Origin: Phorcus lineatus
Taxonomy: Eukaryota; Mollusca; Gastropoda; Trochida; Trochidae
Reading direction: 5' to 3'
Assembly: GCA_921293015.1 (NCBI GenBank)
Contig: OV121082.1
Coordinates: forward strand, 23,475,997-23,539,996
Length of the DNA stretch: 64,000 nucleotides
Under the pieces are notes generated by a model. It saw only the letters and a program-made list of their open reading frames with translations, did not search any database and had not been told where the DNA came from. The translations under genes were made by a program, and so were the position numbers. Positions within the stretch are counted from its first letter, which is position 1, and each line of letters begins with the position of its first letter. This document shows, piece by piece, positions 33,761-46,679 of this stretch.

Positions 33761-34053
33761 TGCCGGACAGCTCTCTCAAGCTTATTGTGGCTTTTCCTAA
33801 TTGCTACTTTACCTGGGAAAGTAACCAAAGGGATATTTGTCTTATCTGAGAAACCTGGTGCCAACTCGTTGGCATTGTTTCTTAGGTTCTTTTTATGCAT
33901 ATTGATGTAACTGATTAATTAATTCTTGTTTCTGACTGCCAATTTGAAATGGTATTTGCATTTCTTTAAAACTTCACTGAGTAGATATCAAAATGGTAGC
34001 TCCTTTAAAAGAGTTTACAATTAACCCATTTTGTTATCCAGAAAAAAGAACCA

Positions 34054-34420
34054 TTGGCTCTGTGGCTCATTTGGCTATCTATGAATTATTTCATAATGGT
34101 CACAGGGTCATCATATGAGGAACATGATTACCAAATCAATTATTATCATCCTCATCAGTTAAGGAGTCTGTACACAAGATTTAACATTTTTAGGCCTTCA
34201 GTTTCAGGAGAAGAAGATAAAAATAGGGTTTTAGGCTCTGAAACCTGTGGCCCTCATGAGGGGTCACAGGGTTACCAAATCTATGAATTAGATTTCCCAT
34301 CAACAAAGGATCGAGTCTGCACACAAAAATTTAGCTTTCTAATCTCTTTGCTTCTGGATAAAAATAGGTTTTTAGGGTGTGGTCCCTGTGGCCCTTATTA
34401 TCCACTATCATCAACTAAAA
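34054..34420 (+). repeat. Dispersed repeat with internal duplication (~162-bp period)
   Basis: ggtcacaggg occurs at 34099 and 34261. Each is followed by taccaaatc, an agtctgYacacaa phrase, gataaaaatagg-tttta and ctgtggccc. The opening gaaccattggctctgtggct is shared with fragments near 12465 (ccattggctctgtagctc) and 42427 (ctttggctctacagctca, then caccaaatcaatt). The 144-codon open frame here is produced by this repeat and is not taken as a gene. Confidence 0.55.
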
Positions 34421-34489
34421 TTAAAAACCACATATTGTTAGAAACATACACACATTTACTGACACTTTTGAATCCTTTGTTCTCCTAAG

Positions 34490-36680
34490 GCAAAAATGTA
34501 AACTATTCTATCATTGTGGATCCTCAACCCTCTTGGGAGTATACACATGAATAAAACAAAGGAGCCAGGTCATCTTCAAGCTTGGTTGACCAGGAAGATT
34601 CCTGAAACTGTGTCCAAGCATGCATGCCATATCAGCTAGAATAATGATATTTGTGCTTTGAAAGCTTTAGCATTGTTATCATGATTATAACAATATATCA
34701 ATTATAAAATTGTTGTCTCCAAAATATCCCATTGTGGCTGCAGCAGAGGGAATTGGTAAATGGTGGAAAACATTTCTTTTTAATTTTAAGAAATGTCAAA
34801 TACTTCTAAAATTCTGTATATTAAAAATTGACTTTAACAGGTGCTTTTAAAAGAAATCTTATTTGAATCTTATCATACATCGATAAAATTAATGCAACAC
34901 ATAATAAATCAAAATCCTTGAATTACATTTCATATTGAAGTTCTTGAGAATAATGTCCCTTTAAACCTCAATGGGAAGAATCAGTGAACTACACACTATC
35001 ACTCCTGACTTCCAACCATTTTAATCTCTTGACAGAAACATGGCACCAAAGACCCCATAACAATTTCAAGATGTAGGCAAAGAATGTTTCCAGTAGACAT
35101 CTTGTTTGTATGAGTACAGAAAAGGATTGTGACATAGCACCACCCTCCTCTTAAAGACTTCATGAGCTTGGGTCATCCATTAAAACCTCACCCATGTCAC
35201 AGGCACAGCAGTAGATGTGTGAATTAAACTGTATATTTCCAGAATTGTTTATTCAGAACATTTGGTGCACTGTTGTTCCTGAAGTCATTAGAACAATAAA
35301 AGTCCTGTCTAATAGTCAAATAGCTTCATATTCAAAAGGTTTCAAACTTTTATCAATTTAACATATATTATTTCAGTAACTGAACTTTTTCCCTGTGACT
35401 CATCAAACCAAAACAGGATTATTTATATTTGATATTATTGCAGAAGCATGATTTTTTAAAAACTTATTACTTTAGATTTTCCAATTCAAACATTAGTTTC
35501 TGCCATGTTATATCTTCAGAGGGTCAAAACATCTAATCTGATAATCAGTAGTCGTAAAGCAAATAATCAAATAACAAGCAAGAACCACTGGCGGCCATTT
35601 TTGCGTGAACACCTCTTTATCAGTTGAGGTAGGGAAATGGATTCGCATTCATGGTACGTTCATTCCAAAACTACTTCTTTTTATAAGCAGACACTGTCTT
35701 GCATTTTTAAACAATTCTTTTAATTTTCATGAGATCCCTTTATTCCTCTAAAAGCGGGCTAATGCCCCTTCGAAACCTAAACTTCCGGCTAGCTTGAAAT
35801 AAAGAGTAAACGCAAATATACATTTCATAAAAAAATAAATTTTCTCTAAGGCTCCTTTATCAAATTTGATAAAATAATAAATTTTTAAGAATTATAAGTT
35901 TAGAGACTTTATGTTAGTCTAGATGAACAACTTCTCTAAAAAAAATCCAATTCCTCAGAGATTCTTTTTCCTATATCTAACAAATTAATCATTTCTAATG
36001 AATCAAATTTAAAAGACCAAGCATCCTCTCAAAAAACAACTCTTAAAGCACCGCTTCATGGTCTCCTTTCATAATCCAATATTTATTTAAGAATTAATTT
36101 ATAAAATTTTATAAAATAATAAAGTTTAAGAAATCACTTTTCAGACGGAGTGTTAATTCTTAAAAATCCATTTCTTTGAGGCTCTGATCTTACATTTGAT
36201 ATAAAAATCATTTTACAAAAATTACTTCTCAGACTGAGCGGAGGTCTACCCTCACTGACTTCCCTTTGAAACTCTTCAGGGCAGGAGGTAAAAACATCAT
36301 CCATCAAACCATAGCCGACAGGAGAAGCCTCACAAGATGGCGGTAAAGTTAAATATTGTGCCAACACTCATCCCTCTTGTGTATATTGGGGCAGTTTGAT
36401 GAAATATGATATAAATATGTTGGTAAGGAGCGGAAGAGCGATTCACGATCCAGATTACTATCTACAACCGTTACTTGAAATTGGTTCTCAAGGTTTGGAG
36501 AGAACATCATTTATCATAATTCAAGAGGATTCAAATTCAAAACTTTAATTTGGCTTTGAAAGTCAGACATAAGTGTTCAGTAATGAAATGAATTTACGGT
36601 GGAGGTGGAAAAACAATTTACAATCCGAAGTGCATCAACCTTGAATTTGACCTGAAGGTTTACATTTGGTGATAAAAACA
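34490..36680. other. AT-rich non-coding DNA with decayed internal repeats
   Basis: Between about 35840 and 36240 a phrase of the type ctctaaggctcctttatc followed by aaatttgataaaataataa recurs in decayed form. A caagatggcgg element at 36333 fits the YY1 consensus. No exon was accepted. Confidence 0.4.
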
Positions 36681-36689
36681 CCATTGATT

Positions 36690-37545
36690 GTAATAAATTC
36701 CAAAATCAAAACAAATTTATTCTTGATAATTGCAAAAACAACTAAATTACCGATTCTCTCATTCCATGTTAATTTCTGAATCATCAATGTCATCAAAAAG
36801 TTCTTGAAAGGAAAAAAAGCGGTTTATCCCTCAAAACAAAATTTTTCACAAAATCTGTAAACTCTCTCACCAATTTCCCTCTACTACCAAGTTTATCAAG
36901 GCTGTGAATATTAAGAGAAACCTAAGCAATCCGGCTCTTGTTCTTTGACTCCTACCCTCACAATATGAAAGGTTCTCAGGTAGTTTACAAGCCAGCAAGA
37001 TGCCATAAAATCTCATGGGACCAAACCTATCCCTTTACGAAAAACTCATTCAGTGAAAAACATATTTGCAACCAGATTGAATTTTGATTTTGGTAAATTT
37101 AAACTAATTATTTACTTATGGACTAAATTTACAATGGGATGGAAAATTAAAAAAAGAAGATAATGAGTTTTACGACTTTTCAGAAATCAAAATAAATTTC
37201 TTCTTGATAATTCCTGAAAAACACTAAATAACAAATTCCCTCATTTGATGATAACTTCTGAATCATTAAAAATCATCAAAAAGTTTGGGCTTATATCTCA
37301 AAACAATACTTTCAAACCATCGGTAAAGTTTCTCACCATTTGTCCTGAACTAACATGTTTAACAAGGCTGTGAATGATACAGAGAAACCCGAGGGATCCG
37401 ACTCTCTAACCCTCAACAATGGGAGAATTTAAGTTCCCAGATGGTTTACCAGCCATCAAGAAGCTATAAAACCACCTGGGAGCTCACACAAACATATCCC
37501 TTTACCAAAGATTCATCCAGAGTCAACTAGATGAGAAGCATGTTC
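36690..37545. repeat. Ancient two-copy tandem duplication, ~466-bp period
   Basis: The order of shared phrases is conserved over about 380 bp: cttgataatt, tctgaatcat, catcaaaaagtt, ctctcacca, aaggctgtgaat (36898 and 37364), gagaaacc, ccggctct/ccgactct, ggtagtttac/ggtttaccag and tatccctttac. Divergence is high. Confidence 0.75.
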
Positions 37546-37549
37546 GCGA

Positions 37550-40500
37550 TCAGCAAGAATTTTAACATCAGAGGTCGGAACTTTGGTTAACCAAAAGATT
37601 CTTGGTCATAATATTTTTACCCTAATTCCCCCTGTGACCTTTTTCAAAGTATTTCTAGCTTAGGGATGCATAAAATTTGAAACTTCACTTCTACACAGTT
37701 TCTTTTCTATATTCAGTAATTAAATTATCTTTTTAAATTCATATGTTTACAAAATGAGTGTTAGACAGATAAAGTGCTTGTTATCTACAAGTTCAGGAGG
37801 TGTGGGTTTTAATTCAAATGTTTTAAACGTACCTAATTACCTCAGCTTTGAAGTCTAGATAGAATATCATCAAATGTAAGACTTCAATGATCCACATATT
37901 TCACTGCACATAAAACAATTACATACACATTGTGGTGCTAAAGTTATTGGTAACCATATTTTTAAAAATTGGCTTCAATTGATAGAAACTCTATGATGGC
38001 TTTGCAGAGTGGTATACTTGTAGAATTTTATCTCTTATAATTTTCTGCCTACTCCCTTTGATATGATAATTAATAAACCCCATTATTCTCAAAGAAAATC
38101 ATATTTTAGTGAATTTATGAATATATATATTTGTTATCTTGAATCTAAATCCTGATTACATGCTCTTCATATATGACAAACCTTTCCAATTCCCTATTTT
38201 AATATCTTTACATAATCTGTCGAAAAAGATAACACAAGAAACATGTATATCACTATAATACCTTTAAGATCTAGCAATAACTGGTAAAACATCTCCCTTG
38301 GGATTTCTAACCCTACAGGGTATATAAAGGTTACAAGATGGAAAGAGAGATAGTGTTTCCCTCACAACTAGTTGTAATTGATATCTGGCAGGTGAAAGCA
38401 TCTGCCGGCTGCCGGCTCCCATGAGATATGGATTTGAAAGGCTAGTTTAAAGTTTTAGATAATTCTTTAAAATTTCCCCAGATAAATAACAAGATTTTTT
38501 TTGTTTTGCATATCTATTTATTTTTATGTGTGATAATTAAAATTTTCACTATGCTAAATTACCTGTTTCTTTAGTATATTTTCCTTTTTGTAAATTTCCT
38601 ATATAATAAATTTCTTTTTAATGAAAACTTATTTTTATTTGAGTTTATTCATATCAACGATTGGTTACTTCTCTTTTAGAAAACACAAAAGACTAAAAAC
38701 TTTTAGTTCCTGTTTTTTCTTCTCATATTTGTCATATCTGATTATGGTTTTGAATAACATATGCGCTCTCATTTTCCTGTATCATAAATTCAAAAAAATA
38801 TTGTTTTCCTTATGTGACAAGTACACAATCAGTTTCCTTGTTTATCTTTTATCAAACAGTAAAGAACAGATTAATAGGAATTATGATTTTATATTCAAGC
38901 CAGTTTTCCTCAAATTACAGGAAATAAATGTCAGATCATGGTTTAATTGTATAAAAAATATCTAGATTTTTGAAAGTTTTATCAATTTAATCATATTTAT
39001 GTCAAGGTGTCAGATTCTCATGACTGTATGAATAGTAAAATTTAAAAAATTCAATTTATAAGTAAACAATTTAAAATCTACTTAAACCATTTACAGTCAC
39101 TAAACTATACCCAAAATAAACTTGACTATCTTCTTCAAATTAAAGAAGAAATTCCAAAATTTCATAAGACTCACAAATCAAAAATAAAACCTCCAACCAT
39201 AACTAGTTGTGAAATAATAGTACATTCTAAAAGTGCAGTGCCAGGAGTTTACAATAAATCTTTTACAGAGTATTACAAACAACACTGCGCCGAGTTCAGC
39301 CTCTGTACAACCCAGTGATGTAATCTAGAATTTAAGCAAACTTTGTGAGTTAAGACCATCCCACACCTAACATGTCAAAGCTCTGCTTTAATGCCTTATC
39401 TTAAAAGTAAATATTTTTTAAAGAAACAAACATGCTATTTTAGTAAGAACTTCAGACTTTGAGCAAATTTTGGAATTTTGACAGGAAAGGGAGTATTTTG
39501 TTTACAGAGAGCAATCAAAAGTTGTAATATACAAAATCTATTGGTCTTAAACATTGATACAACTTTGGACTTTTGACAGGAAACTTATCTTTTATTTGTA
39601 GAGGGTAATCTAAAGTTGAAATATACAAATCAAACAATTTGTTTAAAGGCACTTTAGCTCGTATTCTTAAGGCAATAAAGGAATCGCACAAACAGAAAAC
39701 AAATATTACCAATTTCAAGACATTCTTAAATGAACTTACCAAGCTAAATCCATCCCTTACTGAAAGGATTAGAATATGTTCACACTCAAAATAGCAACAT
39801 GCAATTTTTGTTTGATCCATGACACCTTTCTGATGGACTGTATTTTATTGGATTAAGAAAAGAAATTTTTGATCTTGGTAGAAAATATATTTTGCATAAA
39901 CAATTTATTTTTTTATTTTTTATATTTTTTAATAAACTAGTTATAAATGGGGGAAATCTGAAAAAGTAACATTTTCTAACAAGAGCATCAGTTAGTAAGG
40001 TCGCTTGCCAAAGTAGTCCTGGAAACTTGAATATAGATTTTTGCATTAGGTTAAAATTCTTTGAAAACAATGGAAAAAATTCATGCAAAAGTTTAACAGT
40101 TTCATAAGGCGTTTCCGATAGCTTAGATTGGGCTAATTTTGGGGAAAAAAATGACTTCCTGATAGTTTCATTTTAGTCAGGATTTCTCTGAAACCACATA
40201 CAAATGACATACAAATTGAAGTTTAACTCAGTTCAGGCACATCCAGGGGTTATGTTTTCTCGGAAAACACATAAAAATGACATACAAATAGAGGTTTAAC
40301 CCAGTACACATCCTGCGATCATGGTTGACGTGTGAACCAAGTACAATGAAGCTAGCAAGTATATATAGTTTATGAAATATATATAGAAATATATATAGGC
40401 TAATCAAGCCAGAGCAGGTAATTTCATTCAAATTAGGGACTGAAGGAAACAAAAGGAGCATCTGCGCATGATAGTGAATAAATGGGTAAATTTGTTTTAA

Positions 40501-42757
40501 ATTCCAACAGCAAATGTAGAAATGAATAAAACGTTAACACAAAAACTGCAAAAATCTGGAGGGGCGGAGAGATAATAATGTGCTCTAGTGCCTTTAAGAG
40601 CTATCAAACAAAGATGGGATCACATCTCAATTGGTAATATTGCATCATTCAAGGTAAACTTGATCATCAGTCTGATTCAAATCGATCCCAAACTGAGGAA
40701 TAAATGTCAAAGAATATGCGCTATGAGTGGCTGTTGTCAGACCATGTAGAGTAGAAATCTCTAGACAGAACGAGTTCTAATCTCGATAAAGTCAATATTT
40801 TAAACTTTTATTCCTTGGAGCATGGTCGATTTTAATCAGACTTGATCACTTAATTATGTCAATTATCCATAGTTTTAATTTCCCAGAGATTAAATGACAA
40901 TAATTACCAGGAAGGGACAAAATCCTCGGTTTTACAACAATTACTCTTCACCTAAAGAATTTCATCATGGTGATTTAAGTTCCCTTGATTAGTCAAATAC
41001 CCGCATTTTGCAAAAATTAAACTATTGGTAAAAAATGATGTGGCTGCAAGGTTGTATACTTCCTTGAAATACAAAGTGTTGAGTAACAGAAATATCTTAA
41101 AGTCTAAGGTTTGAGAATTCTTGGCTGCTTGTTCAAATTGTTTCCTGACAAATAATCCAGATAAAGTTTCAAGTTTAAAGGGAAACATTCAGACAAAATC
41201 GCAGCCCTGCAACATCTAATGGTTTCATGATGACGTCTTCCTTACAACTAACAATGATCTTCTCTGTTGTTTTCAAGTTGTCTGTTGGTCATGACAAATA
41301 AACAAAATATATGAGAGAAAAAAAAAAGAACTGAATCCTTTATTTGTGTACATTATTTGATTTCACAATATATGATACAGAGAATTGTTTATTGATTACT
41401 GAAATATGCATATTATTATAAAAGATTCTTCATAGTATCATTTTCATTTTAGAATCCTAAATTGAGTCTACTTAACAACTTACAGGTTATCTTATTCTGT
41501 TTGTGGTTGTCAGTTAAACATAAAATGTACACAAAATGAACTTGAATCATGTAAAAGCAGATAATTGATAAGGATCAAGCTTTTGGGTTAAGTTTATAAA
41601 ATTGGGCTATCTTTAAATCAATCTTTTGAATAATTTCAAATATAGCCTTTTCATTTACAAAAGTGACAATGTCCAAAAAAAATCTTTACATCTATTTCAT
41701 TACTATCTCTATACAGTCAACTGTTCAATTCTCATTGTATTAAGTTGTCTGTCATATATCACATGAAAACAAAGATAGAGACAAAAAAGTGAAAGAAATT
41801 CAGAATGATTAAGGATTGACTTCCTAGGCCAATAAGGAAGCATACAACTTAATAAAATTGCTTTTCATTAGTTTATTGTTTGGAATATTTGGACCGAAAT
41901 TTAGGATTGGATGGTAATTACACTACATATGCTGTTGATTTGATTATATTTGAGAGTATTTTTATTATGTACTGACAGTGTATGAAATTATGCTAATCCA
42001 ACAATCCACAATCTTGCTCATATTTTTCTGATATTAATAACTTTTGCCCAAAACATTACAAAAACCTTTTTGGATATTAACTTTGAGGGCTAATACTCAC
42101 ACTTTTTCTGGTAAAATTAAATAACAAATTTTTCAGACAAAATTTTATTATCTTAGTTTCAAATGTACTTCACCATTTGATGCTCACAAGATACATATTA
42201 TTTTACAGTTATCTATCTATTACTGACAAACCAATTTTCTATTTATTATGACATTTACACTCAAAGCGCTGATTAAACATTGACAGAAAACAGAGATGTT
42301 TAAACCCTCTTCTTGACCAATATCAAAGTTTGTTGCTAAAAACAAATCTGCTTTATTGAGCAAGACTCGCTTCTGCACTGAAACTACAAGATACAAATAT
42401 ATTGAAGTAGACGTTAAAAAAACAGAACTTTGGCTCTACAGCTCATAACAAGTCCTTGCATGGTTTGCCATGACTTCAGAAAACTTGTTGGAAATGGCAA
42501 AATATCATTCACCAAATCAATTGAGACTGTATTGCAATTTAGGCTTACAGCCAAAGACATGAAATCATGCACTTTAAGATAAATAAGAGATATAGAGACT
42601 CATGTCATTTGGAAATGTGAACAAATGTAACAGTGTTATATTTGGGATCACACTTTCTTCAAAAGTAAAATTTATTGTACTTTCTTCGGGTTGATTCCGT
42701 TGCAGAATTCAAACATAGACTCTCAGGCAAAATGACAAGCATTGACCATACCAGCAC
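37550..42757. other. AT-rich non-coding DNA with small tandem duplications
   Basis: Two-copy duplications: ttttgacagg at 39477 and 39571 (94-bp period), and acatacaaatgacatacaaa at about 40191 and 40264 (73-bp period). A 114-codon frame at 38621-38965 lies in very AT-rich sequence and looks like chance. No exon accepted. Confidence 0.45.
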
Positions 42758-42926
42758 CTTATGAACTATTTCACCTTGACTTTTTCTCTTAGGACTCTTA
42801 TTGAATAGCATCCGCCATTTATTTAAACATCTTAATATATGCTCTATGAAATGATCATTTGAAAAGTTATTGTCATAAATTATTGCAGAGTCTCCAGGCA
42901 TCCTTCCACTCAAAACAAATAAAATC
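42758..42926 (-). CDS. Candidate internal exon, unidentified protein
   Basis: It opens after one of the best 3' splice sites in the window (gagtttttttgtag, ending at 42927) and reads ILFVLSGRMPGDSAIIYDNN, then DHFIEHILRCLNKWRMLFN and SPKRKSQGEIVHK. Donors are available at 42757 (ataag then gtgctg) or 42774 (gtcaag then gtgaaa). The residue pattern is that of a folded, partly helical protein. I do not recognise it. Partner exons on the minus strand are not established. Confidence 0.45.
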
Positions 42927-45900
42927 CTACAAAAAAACTCAATTCATGAACCAAGGAGGTTTGGATCCCGGCCTTTAAAGAATCAGTTGAAAGCTATATG
43001 CTGTCTGAGGGCTATTTTCACTCTCTGAAAACAAACAAGCCCTTATGACCATCTTAATTTGACAAGTGTTTATATTTCCTTGAAGCTGTGAAGATAGAAC
43101 TCAGCAGGGAGCCATACTTTGTCCAAATATTTTCCCAATTAAGTTACGTGGTGACTACCTTGTATACACATTTGCTACAGAGTCAGCATATGGTATTGTC
43201 AAATTGAACCGAATTTCATGAGATTTTCTGAGTTGGATTTGGTTTGTTTAAGACATATGATAACTCTGATATCCCGCTGTTTAAAGATTCAGTTGTCCAG
43301 ATATCAAATTGATAGATATCATCTTTCTCTTACGATCAAACTTGCACAAAGCTCTTGGTGTTTTCATATTAGGCTTGATTTTCATGATAAAGGTTGTTGA
43401 TTTACTTTTCACATACTTGAGGACAAAATGGCTTATTATTACAAAGATAAACACTGACTTTCGTATAATAACCCAATTGATAACATCCTGGTAAATATTT
43501 TAAAAAACAATCCTCAGCTGATGAAAAAAAAGGAGTTCATTGACTCCAGTTTCACTTGTTTTGATATTATGATAATATGAAAGCCATTTTACTAGCTTCT
43601 TACACAATATTGAAAATATAAAGGATATTAAATGAGAGCTCATCTCATAAGCTCACAACATGAGTGCCTAAACCTAAAAGCTATTTAGAAATTGATAAGA
43701 TGAGTGAGAAATGAGTTCTTTAGCTTCACATGTTCTTTATTGAAAGATCGTGACGTTTGGTGTAGACAACGCTTAAAATCCTGAAAGAGGCTGCTTATTT
43801 CCATTTTTTTTTACAGAATTTATGAATCATACAGAAAAAGAATTATAAAAACATTACTGATTCTGGAAGTTAAACAATGGCCTGAAAAGATGGTCTGTCA
43901 TTTTGAATAATGTGCGTCATTTGTAAAATACTCAAAAATTTTATAAGTTAGGGAGGAATATACAGAAATAAATATTTCATGGGTAAGAGATTATTATTTC
44001 CTTTGAAAGATTGAAATAATGTCACAGCAAATGTCATGACTGACTGTCATGATAAACTATAGATAGATGTACATAACAAACAAACCAAATGTTCACAAAT
44101 TAAATGACTTTGCTATTTTACTCTTAGTGTAAAGCTAAATACTAATATACTAAAGAAAATAGATACATATCACTATTAGTACTTTGAAAACATAAACATA
44201 ACTTGTTCTTTAGACAAAAGACCCTAGATAATTTTTTTAAAAGAATTTTTTACTTGTTTTAACATAATTTGTCCTTAGCGCAAAACGCATAATTTTTTAA
44301 ATCACATTTTATTATCGCAAAATACCAGTTTACTATTACATAATCTGCAACATGAACAATTACATAAGAAGGCACCAGACCAATCAGAACAAGAAATCAA
44401 CACAATCATCACACTTGTAAGTTTCTGTAAATGTCAAAACATCACATCGATGTCAACATGTCCCGTCAATCAACATGGGACACTCATTTCACATGTGGGG
44501 TTAAATAATAACAAGAATTTCCAGTCAATTTGGAGTCAATTTCATCAATCACCAAACAGACGTACATTTCACATGTTGGGTTGTATAATATAGAGACTTT
44601 GCAGACAATCTGGTGTCAATTTTGTCCATCAATGTCACATATACATGAAAGGAAGTTCCCAGTAAGTCTAGATTTATTTTATTGCAGACATTGAGGCTAG
44701 TGTTATGTATATATGAACATTGGTTGTGCTAAACGTATACAACAGTTGAATATATGACATTTATTATTCTGATTATAAGTGTTTTCTTTCCTTATATCAA
44801 GAACATGAAAGATCATATTGACTCTTAAGATAAAATATCGACCCATTTTTTGGATAAACAATTAATAATAAAATTTGTCAAAGATTGTTTATCAATTACA
44901 ATTGTCAAAACATTATGAACAAATTAGACAACTTAAAAATGTGTTTTTGATGTATTTTATCTAACCAAAAATGAATTTCAATAACTGAGCTGGTTCGACC
45001 CTTAAAAACAAACTTAATATAAGATGGCAGCAAAACTGCTACAATTTCAATAATTTTGTGAAAATTATTCATCCTTTAAATATAACAACAATATTGAAGT
45101 TCATTCTGAATCATTCATATGCAGAAAATTATGCAATATTCACAAATTCCTCTTTGTACACACAAGTCCTGAGGAGAATATGACCTAATATCAAATTTCT
45201 TTGAAAACACAAAAAAAAAGTACTCATCATTATAGTAATATTAAGAAACATATTTTTCCATTTAAAGGGATTATTCAAAGATTACCCAAGCATCAAACTA
45301 AGTACATGTTTTATTCAAAAGAAACATCAATTTCCATAATGGCCAAAAGGTCTGTGAATCAGATAAGAGAACTTAGCTTTGATATGACAGTGATATGACA
45401 TTGAAAGGTCATTGATATGACAGTTATCACATCTAAATGACATTGATGAGAGTAACATTTTTTGGGGATAAACAACAGAAATGATAAGTAGATATTATGA
45501 AATATACAGACAAATTCAAAAAATGATCATGAAAAACTTGCATAGATGTCTTGTTCAGTAATATAGCGCAAGATCAGTTAAAATGATTTCCTTTTCAAGT
45601 AGAAATACTTAAAAGCTGATGATTCAGACAAGATATCAATTTAATCATTGCTAAGTGGGTACAAAAGGGAATGGGTATGCAATGAGATTTATCTACTTCT
45701 TTGGTTTGATTTGTCAGAAAGGTCATCAAGTTGAAATAACCCTGGTCAATTTTGATATTCATATAACATTTAAAATAATGAATGAAAGGTCTTTTCTTTC
45801 CTTTTGATAATAGATTCAAAGCATGAAACCCTTCAAATATGTCTCAAATCAATCTTGTCAATCCAATTATTTATCAACAGAAAGTTACCAAACAATGACT

Positions 45901-46192
45901 CCCTCATAGAGACTATCAACCCAGTATGCTAAATATATCAAATACATTTGCAATATGATCTATGAACTTATGGTTTGACCCAGAAGGTCAAGAAGATATC
46001 CTCTACTCTATTAACTAATATGAAATAAATGTATTACGCAAAGTCATTGACCTTTCGTCAGGATCTTTCCTAATTGCTCATAGTGCCAAACTGCTTCCTT
46101 TGCAACTTTGGACTTGACTGGCACACATTGTGTGACCAAAGTAAATATTTTAAAGGGACACCTCTTATGAAGCATATTTTGTTGAGAAATAC
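42927..46192. other. AT-rich non-coding DNA
   Basis: One two-copy duplication: catttcacatgt at 44485 and 44565 (80-bp period). No exon accepted. Confidence 0.45.
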
Positions 46193-46450
46193 AGCAAAAG
46201 ATGTGCATACAAAATATCATACAGCAAACATGTTGTACAAAAATGTCAAACAGCAAAATATGTGCATACAAACTGTCATACTGCAAAAGATATGCATACA
46301 AAATGTCCTACAGCAAAAGATGTGCATACAAAATGTCATGCAAAAAAATATGTGCATACAAATGTCATATAGCAAAAAAATTGCATTTTAACTGTCATAT
46401 AGCAAAAGATGAGCATAAAAAATGTCATAAAAAAAACATGCATACAGAAA
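46193..46450. repeat. 30-bp tandem repeat, about nine copies
   Basis: The unit is close to agcaaaagatgtgcatacaa plus aatgtcatac. Because 30 is a multiple of three, several frames stay open on both strands (85-105 codons, Lys/Cys-rich in one frame). Copies decay toward the right. I treat the frames as repeat artefacts. Confidence 0.9.
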
Positions 46451-46552
46451 TCAGCATGTTTTAAACTCAAAAGACTGCGAAATATATTTAACTTGTTACA
46501 TAGCATAAATACAAGAGAGCACTTCGAACCAGAGACGTCAGACAGAAATCTG

Positions 46553-46645
46553 CTGATCAATCAATTTGATCAGACGGTGATCAATCACATGATCAATCAG
46601 CTGATCAATCACATGATCAATCAGCTGATCAATGAGGTGATCAAT
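46553..46645. repeat. 12-bp GATCAATCA tandem repeat
   Basis: Alternating gatcaatcacat and gatcaatcagct units, with echoes near 46704-46728. The units contain palindromic tgatca and agctgatca-type overlaps. Confidence 0.9.
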
Positions 46646-46679
46646 ATCTGTCAATTGCACCGGCAGCTATGTTAGTAGA

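Noticed and set aside
34054-34488. 144-codon plus-strand open frame as a gene
   Set aside because: It lies on a dispersed repeat with an internal duplication. No splice context, and the frame follows the repeat.
36134-36367. Minus-strand frame as a first exon next to a YY1-like site
   Set aside because: The YY1-like caagatggcgg is real, but the frame overlaps decayed internal repeats and its donor is weak.
38621-38965. 114-codon plus-strand open frame as a gene
   Set aside because: Composition (F, L, I, Y, K, S) is what very AT-rich random DNA gives. No promoter, splice or homology cue.
46074-46464. Overlapping 85- to 105-codon open frames on both strands
   Set aside because: They are a by-product of a 30-bp tandem repeat whose period is divisible by three.
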